Positions 1-12,690 of a stretch of DNA of 64,000 nt are shown here, piece by piece. This DNA comes from Megachile rotundata (Eukaryota; Arthropoda; Insecta; Hymenoptera; Megachilidae). The position numbers were made by a program, and so were the translations under genes. The first letter of the stretch is position 1; each line of letters starts with the position of its first letter. The DNA lies in assembly GCF_050947335.1 (NCBI RefSeq), contig NC_134997.1:8556001-8620000 (forward strand), read 5' to 3'. The notes under the pieces were generated by a model, which searched no databases, was not told where the DNA came from, and worked only from the letters and a program-made list of their open reading frames with translations.

Positions 1-2030
1 ACAAGGAAATCTTGTATCGCAATGCTGGAACGTGTGCTGACATCATGAATATTAATAATCCTCTAACGGTACCTGCCTTCGCCATCCTAGGTGGGCTATG
101 CCGCTATTGTACCTTATTGATCGGCTAAATTTCAATAGAATCGATATCCGGACAAATTTCAGCGAATCTATGAATATTTAAGGATAAAACAGATTAAGTT
201 ACGGTCTTATTGTCTTGCCATTTTTTGACGGAGATCAGTTTCTGGATATTTAGGTTGGGTTACAGTATTTAGGCTTCATGTTTCTGTAACTTTAGCTCGG
301 TGTATTTTAAATGGTTTGTAGATTTGCAGAATTGTAGAGTTTTGTCTGATGAGATCTTCGAATACTCATATTTTAAAACTTCTGTACTCTCAAATTTTTG
401 TGACAATATCCAGAGTAGTCCACAAACCTCCATATCCCCATATTATATCTCCAAATTCCTACGTTCTTAAATTTTCACATACTGAAATTTATGTATGTCC
501 AAATTCTCATGTCACCACATGTCTTTGAACCCAAGTATTTACATCTTTAAATTTCTACATCCCCAAATCTCTACAACCCTTAAATCCCAACTTAAAAACT
601 TGCACACAAAAGATTATATTTTAAAGCGTGGTAATATAATTAAAAATAAAATGACTTACACTAAAAATGTTATAATAGTTACGCCAATGTCCATGACCTC
701 GGAAAGCAGCAACCAAACGTATTAATAGGACGACGAGTCTCGCAGCACAATGAAACAGCGTCGCTACTCGTCGCTGTAATCAGCGTCGAACGAGTCAATA
801 ATCATTCTGCGACCGGCAATTACAGAGACAATGACTGCCAGCTAACAATTTCTCGTCTAAACACCGCCATCAATATTCCCTGCATTCCGAGGTAATTAGC
901 AGGTGACGGAACGTGAAAACGTTTTCGACTTCGTGCGTGCAGACGCGTGCGATTTTTCCTTTCAATTGTGCATGGTGTTTCGAAACTCTGGCGAGAATTA
1001 AATTGATAATGAATAGTAAATTGTGAAAGAAAATAGGGGAAAGTTCGGAGTATGATGACAACTGTGATTTAGGATCATCTTTTTTTTTTTTAATGAAATT
1101 TGATCAGAAATTTTGTTAACGTGTTTTTGAAGAAAAGAGATGAGTTCGTTGAGAATAGATTAAATTTTAAGGACAGAGCAAAGTTTCAAAAGCAACCTTT
1201 TTATTTAATCTACACCTTTGCTAGGTTGTTTTCTTAATTTTCCCTCAGTTTTAACACTACATTTTGCAATCTCACAAAATTATAATCAAATTCTTCGACT
1301 AGCTTTTTCACAATCTCTAATTGCTATCGAAATGATACAATAACAAACCACATTTTTCCAAATGAAATGCAACAAACCTCAATCACGGTCGATTCAGAAC
1401 AGTTTACACAAGCATTTTTCAGAATTCCTCGGACGCAGCAGGATACGAATCTATTCAATCGTTCGCGAAACAGTGTGGATGAAATAACATCAACCTTCAT
1501 CCCATATTGACCCAGTTGATCGATCAAACGTATTGGAACAACAATAAACGAAAAGAATCTGAAAGATAACGCTAGCAATCCTTATTTCTCACCAAGTACA
1601 TATTCGATGGAGAGAAAAACACGCAGCAGGGTGTGACTCTGATTCAAAGGCAAACAATCACGTCCACGTATCTCTTAGCACAATGCTAGTCGCGATTTGA
1701 GGGGAGGTACAATGAAGCATAATTCAAAACGGAGAATCATGGGATTAGAGACGATTCGGTGTGGCCATTGGCGTAAGTGAACAAGAGGCACCTGGCCATC
1801 ACATAGACAGAGCCATCCCTAAAAGCGAAGATACGTTTGGAAGAAAGCGATTGGTCAAATAGTAACATAACTGGCTGGTACTTTAAACAAAGCATTCTAC
1901 TCAAATTTAAATGTTCTTAAAAAAAAGTTAACGATTAATAGATGCATTTAAACGAGACCACCCAATGTAAATTATTCAATATATTCGAAACTTTCCAATC
2001 GTTTCCAATTTCAAGCTAACGTAAGCATCA
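1..2030. other. Unique AT-rich sequence, no gene
   Basis: Nothing coding is supported. Decayed 8-mer repeats like CCAAATTCCTACATCC occur at about 410-600. A CpG-containing patch lies at 725-960. Confidence 0.6.
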
Positions 2031-2430
2031 CGATTCCATTACCAACGACTTCCTGTCGCACGCTGAACTCATCAAGGATCACTATTTCACGGTACATCAT
2101 TTCGTCGGGTTTATTATAGCGAAAGTTTCCGCGAACCAGCAATGTTCCACGGGTACAAGTTGTCAAGGAGTTGTGTTAATCATCGACGATTCACGTCCGG
2201 TTGAACGTGCTAATGCGAACGTTATCAAAGCGAGTTAAGCTGCGTGACATCCTGAACGACGGAGCAACCTGTCGGTTTTTCCGCGCCGCTCAAAGGAACG
2301 AGTGTCATCAAACATGCCGTTGTGTATTCCTCGAGTTTATATACCGCTCACGAGTCGAGTACGCGAGTACACGCGTGTACTATCGCCGCGTATACGCGTG
2401 GACAAGCATTAATACAGTGATTCTCAACTT
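2031..2430. other. CpG-rich unique block, no gene; perfect 16-bp palindrome
   Basis: GC- and CpG-rich compared with its flanks. It contains AGTACACGCGTGTACT (2366-2381), a perfect palindrome, and close by GCGTATACGC. Open frames here have no recognisable protein. It could be a regulatory element, which is inference only. Confidence 0.4.
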
Positions 2431-2439
2431 CTTTGCTAG

Positions 2440-2725
2440 ATTCATTTCAATATATATTATTAATATTGCAGGTACAATAATAATATTGATAGTGATATCA
2501 ATTTCAATTGCAATAGCTATAGAGACAATTATAAATATAAGGGGTGATGTCAACAATGATAATGATGGTAACAATAATAAGAAAGAGGAATGACAGAAAT
2601 TAGAAAGGGACGTAATAAGAGTAACATTAAGAATAATAGTTGCAGTTAGCAATGGCAATAATAATAGCAATAACAATTGCAGTATTGAAAGAAATTGTAT
2701 AAGACATAAAAGTAGCAATTGTTAT
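2440..2725. repeat. Degenerate AT-trinucleotide (AAT/ATA) tract
   Basis: Imperfect runs of AATAAT, ATAATA and AACAATAATAA. The open frames across it are low-complexity Ile/Leu and are not taken as genes. Confidence 0.75.
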
Positions 2726-2732
2726 ATATCAC

Positions 2733-3115
2733 CATATAGTACTACATATGACATACTACATATGTATAACACACTATACACTATACACTACATACTGTAT
2801 ACTACATACTACATATGTATGTATAACATACTAAATACTACATACTACATATGTATAACATATTACATACTACATACTATATACGTATAATATATTACAT
2901 ACTACATACTACATACGTATAACATATTACATACTACATACTACATACGTATAACATATTACATATTGCATATACTACATATACTGCATATGCTACATAT
3001 ACTACATATCCTACATATACTACATATACTACATATGCTACATATACACTACATGTACTACATATGCTACATATACTACATATCCTACATATACTACACA
3101 TACTACATATTTATC
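2733..3115. repeat. ACTACATAT minisatellite (about 9-10 bp unit)
   Basis: Tandem ACTACATAT, ACTACATAC and GTATAACATATT variants. Subregion 2820-2960 repeats a ~35-bp block containing ACGTATAACATATTACAT. Confidence 0.93.
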
Positions 3116-3400
3116 AACTAATATACAATACAGTGTCTACTTTGAATTCATCACACATATATCAACATAATGATAAATCTAAAGATATATCTCACACCAA
3201 AAATTTAAATTTGACGTAGCACCCTATATAATGACTTGCACTATGTTGATAAAGTAGCTAATCTTCACGAATTAATAATAGAAAAACTTATACACTTTCC
3301 CCAGAATTCATTTCGAAATAATTTGGCAAATAAATCGCGTCCATCAACTAACCGACCGTCAAACGGTAAGAAATAATGATTTTATTCACCCACGGTACCT

Positions 3401-3491
3401 ACACGCTCCGAGGAGCGTATGTTGCTGCCATAGCTGGCACACGGAAGCATATCGCCCGTCTCTTCAAGACGTATGACCTTCCGAAGGTCAG
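3401..3491. other. Cluster of three perfect short hairpins
   Basis: Three consecutive stem-loops are visible: ACGCTCC-GA-GGAGCGT (3403-3418), CGTCT-cttca-AGACG (3457-3471) and TGACCTTC-C-GAAGGTCA (3474-3490). A weaker GCCATAGCTGGC sits between the first two. No tRNA-like cloverleaf or pol III box pair could be confirmed. It could be a structured RNA, part of a dispersed element, or chance. Confidence 0.55.
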
Positions 3492-3499
3492 CGCCTTTG

Positions 3500-3930
3500 C
3501 TCTTCAACATAGCTAGACACACCGTACAGTTAACCGTAAAAGTACTCAGTCAATAATCCTGTACGTGTAACAAATTGAATGCGTTTAATTAGGTTTCGTA
3601 CGGAACGGCAGTTTCTATATAAGATAATAATGTAAGGTATGAAACACGGTGAGGCAAATAATTAACAACTGTTAAGGTTTGCAGACTTTTATTAACGGTC
3701 TTCAAACTCCGGCAGTAAATTGACATTCTAATTTACTGGGGAGACGAAAAATATTGGCACACCCTATTGGTAATAACTGTGTGGAGGTGTGACAGGAAAT
3801 TATCTGGTACGCTGTTATCGAGATCAGAAGCAAAGTTTAGCTGTTAGATTGAAATGTCTTCAAATTCACGTCACTAAAATTCAATGATTCAGAAATATTT
3901 TAACTTATCGATTTATGCAGTTTAAATTAT
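3500..3930. other. Unique AT-rich sequence, nothing seen
   Basis: No coding, repeat or RNA signal is recognised. Confidence 0.5.
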
Positions 3931-3972
3931 TAATTTTTGTTTATATTTATGGTACATTTATTTTTATTTTTA

Positions 3973-4218
3973 TATTGTATATTATGTGTACTTGCACATT
4001 TGTATTTTTATTTTAGTTTATTTGTGTTACATGTATTTATATTTTTATTTATTTGTGTCACGTATATTTGTAATTTTATTTTTATTTACTCGTTTATATT
4101 GCATATTATGTATACTTGGACATTTGTATTTTTATTTTAATTTATTTGTGTCATATGTATTTTTATTTTTATTTATTTGTATCACGAATATTTATAATTT
4201 TATTTTTATTTATTTGTG
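3973..4218. repeat. 122-bp tandem duplication of an ATTTTT-rich unit
   Basis: Two copies starting at about 3973 and 4094 share TATATTGNATATTATGTNTACTTG and the following ATTTTTATTTTA/TTTGTGTNACATGT pattern. The hydrophobic Phe/Ile/Tyr open frames over it are composition artefacts. Confidence 0.8.
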
Positions 4219-4259
4219 TTACATGTACCTGTATTTTTTATATTAAATTAACATTTAGA

Positions 4260-5095
4260 ATATTATAAATAAATTTTGTTTACAATTCACACATGTTCGA
4301 GTATAAAGTATAACGCACACGTCTGACTATACATGACTAATTCTACTGCGATCGTTCTTTGTTCGATGATCAGTTTCAAGGCCTGAAGTATGAACAATAA
4401 CTCTTCAGAACGAGATATCGATACCGCGCTTAACAAGGTGTAGCCAGGATCCCACGATCTCGATGCTTACGCAAATAATTGCCGTTCTAGTTTACGTTTA
4501 TTTGCGAGTATCATTTGCACGTTTAAGCTTGATTGCATCGTGGTTGACGCGACGTTGTGGTATGCAAAAGCAATCCTCTACAGAAGTAGCACGACTGACC
4601 TTGTTTTGCAACAAAGTTATGGATGCACTACACGTTGAACGAGGAATGCGAAATGCATGGAAGAAGGTGATTTAGAGTCTGTGGATCATGGTCGTCGTAA
4701 TTGTTGGGAAATAAGAGCAATTTTCAATGTACGATCTGCTCGGAGAGATTAGAGGCTGCATTTACTCTTATTGGACATATTAGTGATTTCTTGCGGACAT
4801 TTTTACCGATCGGTTGGCTTGTTAGCGGTTGTGTTACTTGCTTTTATGTGGCACTTTGAATAAGTGAGGACTTAAGGTTGCCGTAGAAGGATTTAGGGTT
4901 TTCGATGGTTGGAACTTGGTGACGCAAATTTGTATATTTAGATAGACTGAAATTGAGTAATTGGGTCAGTTGGACGTTAAGAATTTGCAAGTATAAGAAG
5001 GCAGGTAAATTTATAGATTTGCGAGGGACTTTAGAATTCCAAAATTGTAAACTCTGGAAATTCAGAAATTTTGATATTTAGGCAGTTATGTATCG
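4260..5095. other. Unique sequence, no gene
   Basis: 4320-4690 is moderately CpG-rich and contains a 70-codon open frame without a recognisable product. The rest is AT-rich. Confidence 0.5.
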
Positions 5096-5098
5096 TTA

Positions 5099-5832
5099 AT
5101 TATTCAAGTTTTCAAGTTTTAAAGTTTTCAAGTTTTCAAGTTTTCAAGTTTACAAATTTACAAGTTTACAAGTTGACAAGTTTTCAAGTTTTCAAGTTTA
5201 CAAATTTAAAAGTTTACAAGTTTTCAAGTTTTCAATTCTTCAATTCTTCAATTTTTCAATTCTTCAATTTTTTAATTCTTCAATTTTTCAATTCTTCAAT
5301 TCTTCAATTTTTCAATTCTTCAATTTTTCAATTTGCTAATTTGTCAATTCGTCAATTTCTTAATTTCTCAATTTCTCAATCTTCCATTCTTCAACTCTAC
5401 AATTCTTAAATGTTACAATTCTTCAAATTTTACAATTTTTCCATTTTTTCCTTCGTCCATTATCCAACTTTTCATGTCTACAATTCTCCAATTCTCAATT
5501 TCTTCTTTTCTTCATATCTACAATTCTTCAATTCCTCAATTCTTTATGTCTGCAATTCTACAAATCTTCTTTTCCTCTTATGTACAATTCTTTTATTCAT
5601 ATCTACAATTCTCCAATTTTCTGTATTTTTAATTCTTCAATTCTTCTACTCTCCTATTCTCCAATTTTACAATTCTACAATTCTTTCTTTCTCCATATCT
5701 GCAATTCTTTTATACATATCTACAATTCTCTAATTTTCTGTCTTCAATTCTTCAATTCTTCAATTCTTCAATTCTTCAATTCCTCAATTCTTGAATTCCT
5801 CAATTCTTGAATTCTTCAATTCTATTAAGTAT
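5099..5832. repeat. 8-bp minisatellite, TTCAAGTT then TTCAATTC
   Basis: Exact 8-bp phase: TTCAAGTT/TACAAGTT words to about 5235, then TTCAATTC/TTCAATTT to about 5340, then decayed versions, ending with clean TTCAATTC copies at 5740-5825. Open frames in several registers (Phe/Asn/Ser-rich) are by-products. Confidence 0.95.
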
Positions 5833-5839
5833 TTAAAAT

Positions 5840-7480
5840 ATATTTAAAAAATATATAAAAATGTATGAAACTTAATCCAATAATTTTGAAACTTCGCAAA
5901 CTCAAAAACTTGCGAATCAGCCATAGTTATCCCACAATTCTGTTCGCACTTGTGTACGCAGCAAAAGCCTCGACTCCCCCAGAAAAAGTGCAAAATATTC
6001 GAGAAACCGCAGACATCCTTTGGTGCTCCAGAATAATGCCTCCCGATTTTCAATCAATTACTTGCCCCGATGGGACAAAAAGCAGCGATCCAAACGCGTC
6101 GCGATAGTCATTAATCAAACCATAAATAATCATGAATCTCTCGAAACGGAGTGGATTTAATGAAAATGTCAGTGTCAGGGCAAAAACGGGTTACTTTGTA
6201 TCGTCGATGCAGCGTTATTCAGAACTCGTACAAAGTTACGATCAGACCTGGCTCGGGTATGGCTTCTTCGACGCTCCTTTTTTCCCTTTGATTTGCGCTC
6301 AGGGCATTATTCGTCATTGCGGACACCTCGTTCGATCACGCTCCAACGAAAGAAACGTGCTTTCCTGCGTTTCACGAGCATGGACGCATCGCGTTCCCGA
6401 CATTCTTGCATCGGATCGCGGTTTCGATGCTCATTTCCGCTACGTCCCCGAACCTCGTCCATGGCCACGATATTGCTCTCTCGTGTCGTTTTTTCCGCGG
6501 ACCGTATAAATGAATTGGAAGCGTGGATCTCGTTGCAGTTGCAACTGTTGCCGCCATTACTTTTTCCAGCCCTGCGGTTCGCCTCATTCCCTCGCAATTC
6601 GATCTCCGACATTTTTTGTTTTGGCCTTGAAACTAAAGTATGACATGTGATGACTACTCTGAGGGAAGAGCAATATAACCTATTTAAATTGGGTTGGGAT
6701 TTTTAATTAAATATGCTGATTTTTAGGATTTGAGGACTTAAAGGTATGAGAAATTTTTGTAAAAGTTGAAACAGAGAGTTAAAAATTTGGAAATTTGATA
6801 AAATCTGATTTTGTGAATTTGAAGACTTGAGAATTTTATATTATCTGTATACCTTCACAGTCCTTGAAACTTTCTTTTCATAATTTCTTTTCGTTTCCCA
6901 GGGATCATTTAAAACATAACCTATAAACTCGTATTCCGACCACGTTTTCATCCACATTCCAATTTTTCTTTTCGTCAAAGTACACACTATTCAAACGTAT
7001 TCAAAGTACACATTCGGTATGCCCATCGTATTTGTAAAAATCCCGAAGGCCAACGTAAATCTATCTGGCGACGTTTATTCGCTGCAAAGCGTTAATTTCT
7101 GCAGGTTACCACGGGCTGTCGTGATGGTAGGCCCTTAAAAGGTGAACGCGTGATGGTTCCGTGCGCTGGCGATGGCCGCGGCTGTTTGCATTGTTAAATA
7201 TTACTAATAATCGAGCCTGGAGCACGACACGGCCGGGGGTTGCGCAATTTACGAGCTAGGAATAAATACATCGCATCGCCTACAGCCTTGGACTAACGAA
7301 GTTGAAGCTGGGTACCTGGTGAACCAGTACAGAGACTATAAAAACAGAGACCACCGCAGGCTTTGGCTTCTTGCACAGGTTTCTCCAATTCGCGAGACCC
7401 AGCGCTTCTTTGACATCGACACGGGGAATTAATAAAGAGATGTTTATGAAATTTTTTGTAGTTGACATTATAGTAATGCA
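5840..7480. other. Unique block with CpG-rich cores, no gene supported
   Basis: 5930-6625 is CpG-rich, with overlapping open frames on both strands (up to 125 codons) but no domain and no plausible splice context. 7060-7270 is a GC-rich core with TTTGCATTGTTAAATATTA (POU/homeodomain-like words) next to GGCGATGGCCGCGGC. Either could be regulatory, which is inference. Confidence 0.45.
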
Positions 7481-7489
7481 CTCATAACA

Positions 7490-7985
7490 TATTCGTGACG
7501 CACTTATGACGCAATCGTGTTGCATTTATCACGCATTACTGACGCACTGATGACGCACTCTTGTCGCACTGATGACGCACTCTTGTCGCAGTCATGACAC
7601 ATTCTTGACGCACTCGAAGACGCACTTATGGCGTACTCATGACGCACTCATGTACTCTTGATGCACTTATGGCGCACCTATGACACACTCCTGTACTTGT
7701 GACGCACTTATGATGCACTCATGTATTCTTGACGCACTTATGGCGCACCTATGACACACTCCTGTACTTGTGACGCACTTATGATGCACTCATGTATTCT
7801 TGACGCACTTATGGCACACCTATGACACACTCCTGTACTTGTGACGCACTTATGGCGCACTCATGTCCTCGTGACGCGCTTATGGTGTACTCATGACGCA
7901 CTTATAAAGCACTCATGACGCATTTATGTACTCATGATACATTCACGATGTATTCGTGACGCACTCATGACGCTCTCGTACTTCA
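7490..7985 (+). repeat. TGACGCACTYATG minisatellite, 71-bp higher-order unit
   Basis: Short words TGACGCACT, TATGGCGCAC and CATGTACTCT are tandemly arranged. Between about 7666 and 7880 a 71-bp block (CTTATGGCGCACCTATGACA...) repeats exactly in step (7666, 7737, 7808). The inverted form occurs at 9.86-10.12 kb. Confidence 0.95.
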
Positions 7986-9860
7986 GCCATGATCAATTTT
8001 ACTCGAATTTTTAATACGCTCCAATTTGGAGTTCAAGTCCCATTATAATTTGCATAGTCAACGATTGCATAATACCAAATGACATAACATTTCAACTTTC
8101 TTCGTCTGTTTTAATATTGCAGCCGTGATTGGTTAGTTCTGGCTGACACACCTGACAAATAAATTATAGTGCAAGGGGTTAAATATACAGGCTAATTCAC
8201 GGGACTGAGTAAACTCTGTTACCAGTACTGATATAGGAAGACGTTAAAGGAGAAAGATGGTTCAAAAAGTATTATAGTACTATGCAGAGCGTCTCATAAA
8301 CTCTGTCCGCTTAAATACTTCGCTTATTTCAAACAACACCGGTACAGTTGTAGTTCAAGACTACATAATATAAACGGTCTTGGAGGCGTAGACGTCACCT
8401 TTGTTTCCAAATGTCCAATTTTTACGATCTATTTCGATGGATTTATGTATTCGTATGAAAGTGCCGAGATGCGTTTGACCTCAAACTTAATGTTGCCGAG
8501 ATATTTGAGTTTTTTTGTGAAGCGTGTTCGAAATATCGGCAGCTGTCGCAGTCTCGAATACATTCCTTGATTAAAGTAATAGACTTGTGCGTTTCAAAAT
8601 TAATTTACAAATACATATATCTAAATATAGTTATCGTACCATAATCGTAACACAGTCCATAATACATCTCTACGTCAACGGCACGTTTTATTCTTTTACA
8701 CATCCTTCGCCCTTCGGAATATTCATAATATTTGTTCGAGTTTTTCGAAACTGAAAGTTAACCGTCGAAGTTGAAATAAATCGAGGCAATGAATCAGCCC
8801 GTTCCTTGACTGACAATGCACTTTAATATGAAATATTTGAATATTATGTTCCTCTGAAAATAACCCCTCGTAAGAAAGTGTCCAGCAAGCACAGTGAGAT
8901 ATACCGCAATTTCTTTTCGATCCATCACTGTAAGAACGATGCAATTAATTCTTTTCATTTACGACCTACCCAGACGAACGAAGATCGATGCGCCGAGGAG
9001 AGACATTGCACAACACCCTTCACGCACCCATGTACAATGTGTCTTTTTTTTCGCGTTCCGCACGCAAATACCATTAACGAATGATACAACAAAATTGTTC
9101 TTTGTTAATTCCTCTATTGACAGTATAAAATGATGACAATGCGTCTTTCTGCGATCTCGGAAATATTTATCCCTTTATACAATAAATCACTAATCATCTC
9201 ATACTGATTATTTCAATTATTTCTGAAGCGATATATGAGTATGAAGAAATGTTACGCATGCACATACATAAAATACAAAGTGCGTCTTCCATTAAATAAT
9301 TAATTATTTCACAAATATTTCCACAAATAATTGATTCTGAATATCACGTTTCTTAGTTCGCGATTTGCCACGGCTTTTTCGCGGCAATATATAACAAAGT
9401 AAAGTGACGACACAATGCGAAAGCATGTGTTCTCCAGTCCCGGTTATGTGAAACAATTTAAAATGGCAAATGATCAAAGATCGAAGACCGCGTGTATGGA
9501 CATGCATGGTCAGATACGCGCTTCGATGCATCATCCGCTCGTTGCACAATTCACTGTGGCTCTCGGAGCCCAAGATGGCGTGAACATGGCTATAAGAGAA
9601 ATTGAGAGTTTAATATTTATGAATGGCTAAGAGGAGCAAGGAGACTTTACCTCCTTTGCGATTATACAGAGAAAGGTTACAAGAAAAAATAACAATTAAA
9701 GCCGGTAAAAAATAATCGATTTATTTTGAAAGTGGGACAGTTCCATTTTTGGAAAGAATGCAAAGTTAAAATTAAAATTAGACCAAAGAAAAAGACGTAG
9801 TGGAGACAATGACCTTGTATCTTTTCTGTAATACGAAAAAGTTTGCTTGTTTAAATTGCG
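7986..9860. other. Unique sequence between inverted TGACGCAC arrays, no gene
   Basis: Mostly AT-rich. Small open frames at 8723-9133 and 9304-9630 on both strands lack recognisable domains, splice support or homology that I know of. It lies between two inverted arrays of the same minisatellite. Confidence 0.45.
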
Positions 9861-9861
9861 A

Positions 9862-10115
9862 GTGCGTCATGAGAACGTTATGAGTGCGTCAGGAGTGCGT
9901 CACGTATACGGCATGAATGCGTCTTGAGTGCGTCACGGGTATATCGTGGGTGTGTCACTAGTATGTCATAAGTGCGTCATGAGTGTACTACGAGTGCGTC
10001 ATGAGTGTACCATGAGTGCACCATGAGTGCGTCATGACTGTATCACGAGTGCGTCATGACTGTACCACAAGTGCGTCATGACTGTACCACAAGTGCGTCA
10101 TAAGTGTGTCACGTA
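9862..10115 (-). repeat. GTGCGTCATGAGTGTACCA minisatellite (inverted relative to 7.5-8.0 kb)
   Basis: Tandem GAGTGCGTCATGACTGTACC and GTGCGTCACG words. The reverse complement gives TGACGCACTC, the unit of the 7490-7985 array. Best-conserved part is 10020-10110. Confidence 0.94.
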
Positions 10116-12150
10116 TAGATTAAACAGCAAAGTACATTAAGTTAAACGCCAAAGAACACCAAGTTAAACACGAAAGTACAAGTAAAACAAAATAAAAAAT
10201 AATAAAAAAGCACAATGTCGTAATAAAAGTGGTAGAATGACGGAGGTAAACACCGGCGTGTTAATTTCGAGCAATTCGTATCTCGCGCGATAAAAGTCGT
10301 CGCGCACGTGTGCGACCACCGTTGATCCCGGCTAATATTACTACGGCATTGTTCGATCATTTTTTTTCCCTCTCGAACAGAGATAATTCGAGGCATACCG
10401 GCTTTATGAGTGTATCGCGGGACAGCGAAGGAATGCCTCTAAATACCGGTTACAGGCCGGTCAATGGTTATATGCGGGAACTCTATTATTTCTCGTGCAG
10501 GATTTGCGCTCTCGACGGTTAGCCGTTCATTTATATCTGTTGCAACGCGGCTGTTATATACCGCGAGGTGGCAGAATACGGTAATTTTTTCTCGATCGAG
10601 TGTTTCCAACGTTTGCCGGATCGCACGCGAGCTGCGTATTACACACGTTCCTGCGAATCGTTCAATTTAGCACGAGTGGATCGCGTGGCTCGGCCCTTTA
10701 GCCGAGTAATTGCTTTGAAATCGTTATTTTTCTTTTAGTTACATTCGACATTTCTTTTTCTAAGCTTTCTGACAATGTTGGATGTACTGGTGTCGAGATG
10801 GCGCGTGGGGTGTTTAGAAGAGTTGTGATTGGGCAGAGTAGGAAAATGGACGCCACACGTGTATTTTCAGAGATAATATCTTTATATACTTAATAAAAGT
10901 GCATTTGTGTTTTCTGAGTATGTTGCAATTGTATGTTATAATTTTCGGAGAGTAAGAGGGTTATAGAAAAATATTGCTCCATATTTTGTCTGAAGAGTAT
11001 TATATTAAATTTGAAGTCCTAACCTAACTTCTCATAATTTTCAACTGATTTAAGCTTCTGGAAATTATAGACAGTTTGTAGTGTGTACATAAATTGTATA
11101 AAATAAAATTGACAAGTTAGAAATAAGACTAAGCTGGATGACATAAAATATTTGCAAAATAAAAATCTAATATTTACAAAAAATATACTAAGTTATATAA
11201 TAAAATTAATGAAACTATGTTCAATTTACTATAACAAAAATATTTAAAAACATCAGTTGACTAACAAGATAAAATTGTTTACTTTCTTCACAATAATTTA
11301 TTATTAAAAGTAACCAAAAATAAAGTAAAAATTGTACATACTAAAGGAAATAAATCTCCTAATATATTTGCCAAAACCATAAAATAGAATGAAAGAATAA
11401 AAAATATTATTCTAATTTATTAAATTTTCCTATAAAAAATAAAATAATAAATTGACAATAAAGTATCCAAACAAAAATATCTTTCAAAATAAACTTCCTA
11501 TATAAATAAATTACAGACAAATTATAAAACAAAAGTGTAGTAGAATAAAAAAATAGGAAGTTTGTCGAGGGTGTGTCATAAATATTGTTTTTTTTCAGTC
11601 TCTTAGTACCTGTGTCCATAAATTTCACTACTGTTAGAAGCGAAGACTAGACCAACTGGTTTGTAAATTGCCCACTCAACTTTCCTGTGAATACTCTCGA
11701 CTAAGAGAAAGCCAATGAACTAATGAATCGTTAAATCGATTTTCTCCTTTACGTCCTGCGCATCCTTGATATTGTTATTCATAAGAGATCTGCTTCATTC
11801 TTGAATATGTGAGTCGCACGCTGGGAAGCTGTGGCACGTCCGCCATTTTGAATCGCTTGGAAGACAAAATGGTGGCGTGTGGAAACTTGTGTGCTTTCAT
11901 TTTTCTACTATTTATAATATTTATTGATGTTAAGTAAATTTGTAATTTTTAGGTTGTAAAGTACTAAATTTATATGGTTTTTATATTATTAGATTATTTA
12001 AATTAAATTTTGTTATTTTTGAAATGTTAAACTTGTTAGTTTGCAAAAGTTTGGATTACTATGTTTGTAAATTTGGGGGTTTGAGGGTTTAGAGATTGGG
12101 AAATTTAGAACTATGGAGTTTTTGCATTATTGAGTTTGTTAATTAGTAAG
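10116..12150. other. Unique sequence; CpG-rich 10250-10700, then AT-rich
   Basis: 10250-10700 is CpG-rich with short overlapping open frames and no recognisable protein. 10740-12120 is strongly AT-rich with no signal. ACAAAATGGTGGCGTGTGG near 11866 is unremarkable. Confidence 0.45.
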
Positions 12151-12159
12151 TTAATAACT

Positions 12160-12690
12160 TATCAAGTTTTCAAATTCCCAAATTTTCAAAATTCCAATAT
12201 CTCAAAATTCCAAATTCTCAAAATTCCAATTCCTCAAGATTCCAATTTCCCAAAATTCCAATTTCTCCAAATTCCAAATTCTCAAAATTCCAAATTCTCA
12301 AAATTCCAAATTCTAAAAATTCCAACTTCTCAAAATCCCAATTTCTCAAAGTTCCATACTCCCAAAATTCCAATTTCTCAAAGTTCCAAATTCTCAAAAT
12401 TCCAATTTCTCAAAGTTCCAAATTCTCAAAATTCCAAATTCTCAAAGTTCCAATTTCTCAAAGTTCTAATTTCTAAAAATTCCAAATTCTCAAAATTCCA
12501 ATTTTTCAAAATTCCAAATCCTCAAAACACCAATTTCTCAAAATTCCAATTTCTCAAAATTCCAAATTCTCAAAGTTCCAATTTCTCAAAATTCCAATTT
12601 CTCAAAATATCAATTTTTCAAAATTCCAAATTCTCAAAATTTCAAATTCCCAAAATCCAAATTCTCAAAATTTCCACAATTTACCAAAAA
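12160..12690 (+). repeat. 16-bp minisatellite ATTCCAAATTCTCAAA
   Basis: About 33 units of two 8-mers (ATTCCAAA + TTCTCAAA). It creates a long Phe/Gln/Lys/Ile/Pro/Asn frame (12130-12720), judged non-coding. The same family is inverted at 15.5-16.35 kb. Confidence 0.96.

Noticed and set aside
3401..3491. tRNA gene
   Set aside because: The stems do not form a cloverleaf, and A-box/B-box and anticodon arm could not be placed.
5071..5810. Phe/Asn/Ser-rich open frames
   Set aside because: Product of 8-bp TTCAATTC repeats, open in several registers at once.
6132..6643. 125-codon and overlapping frames in a GC-rich block
   Set aside because: Same reasoning: several registers open on both strands and no recognised family.
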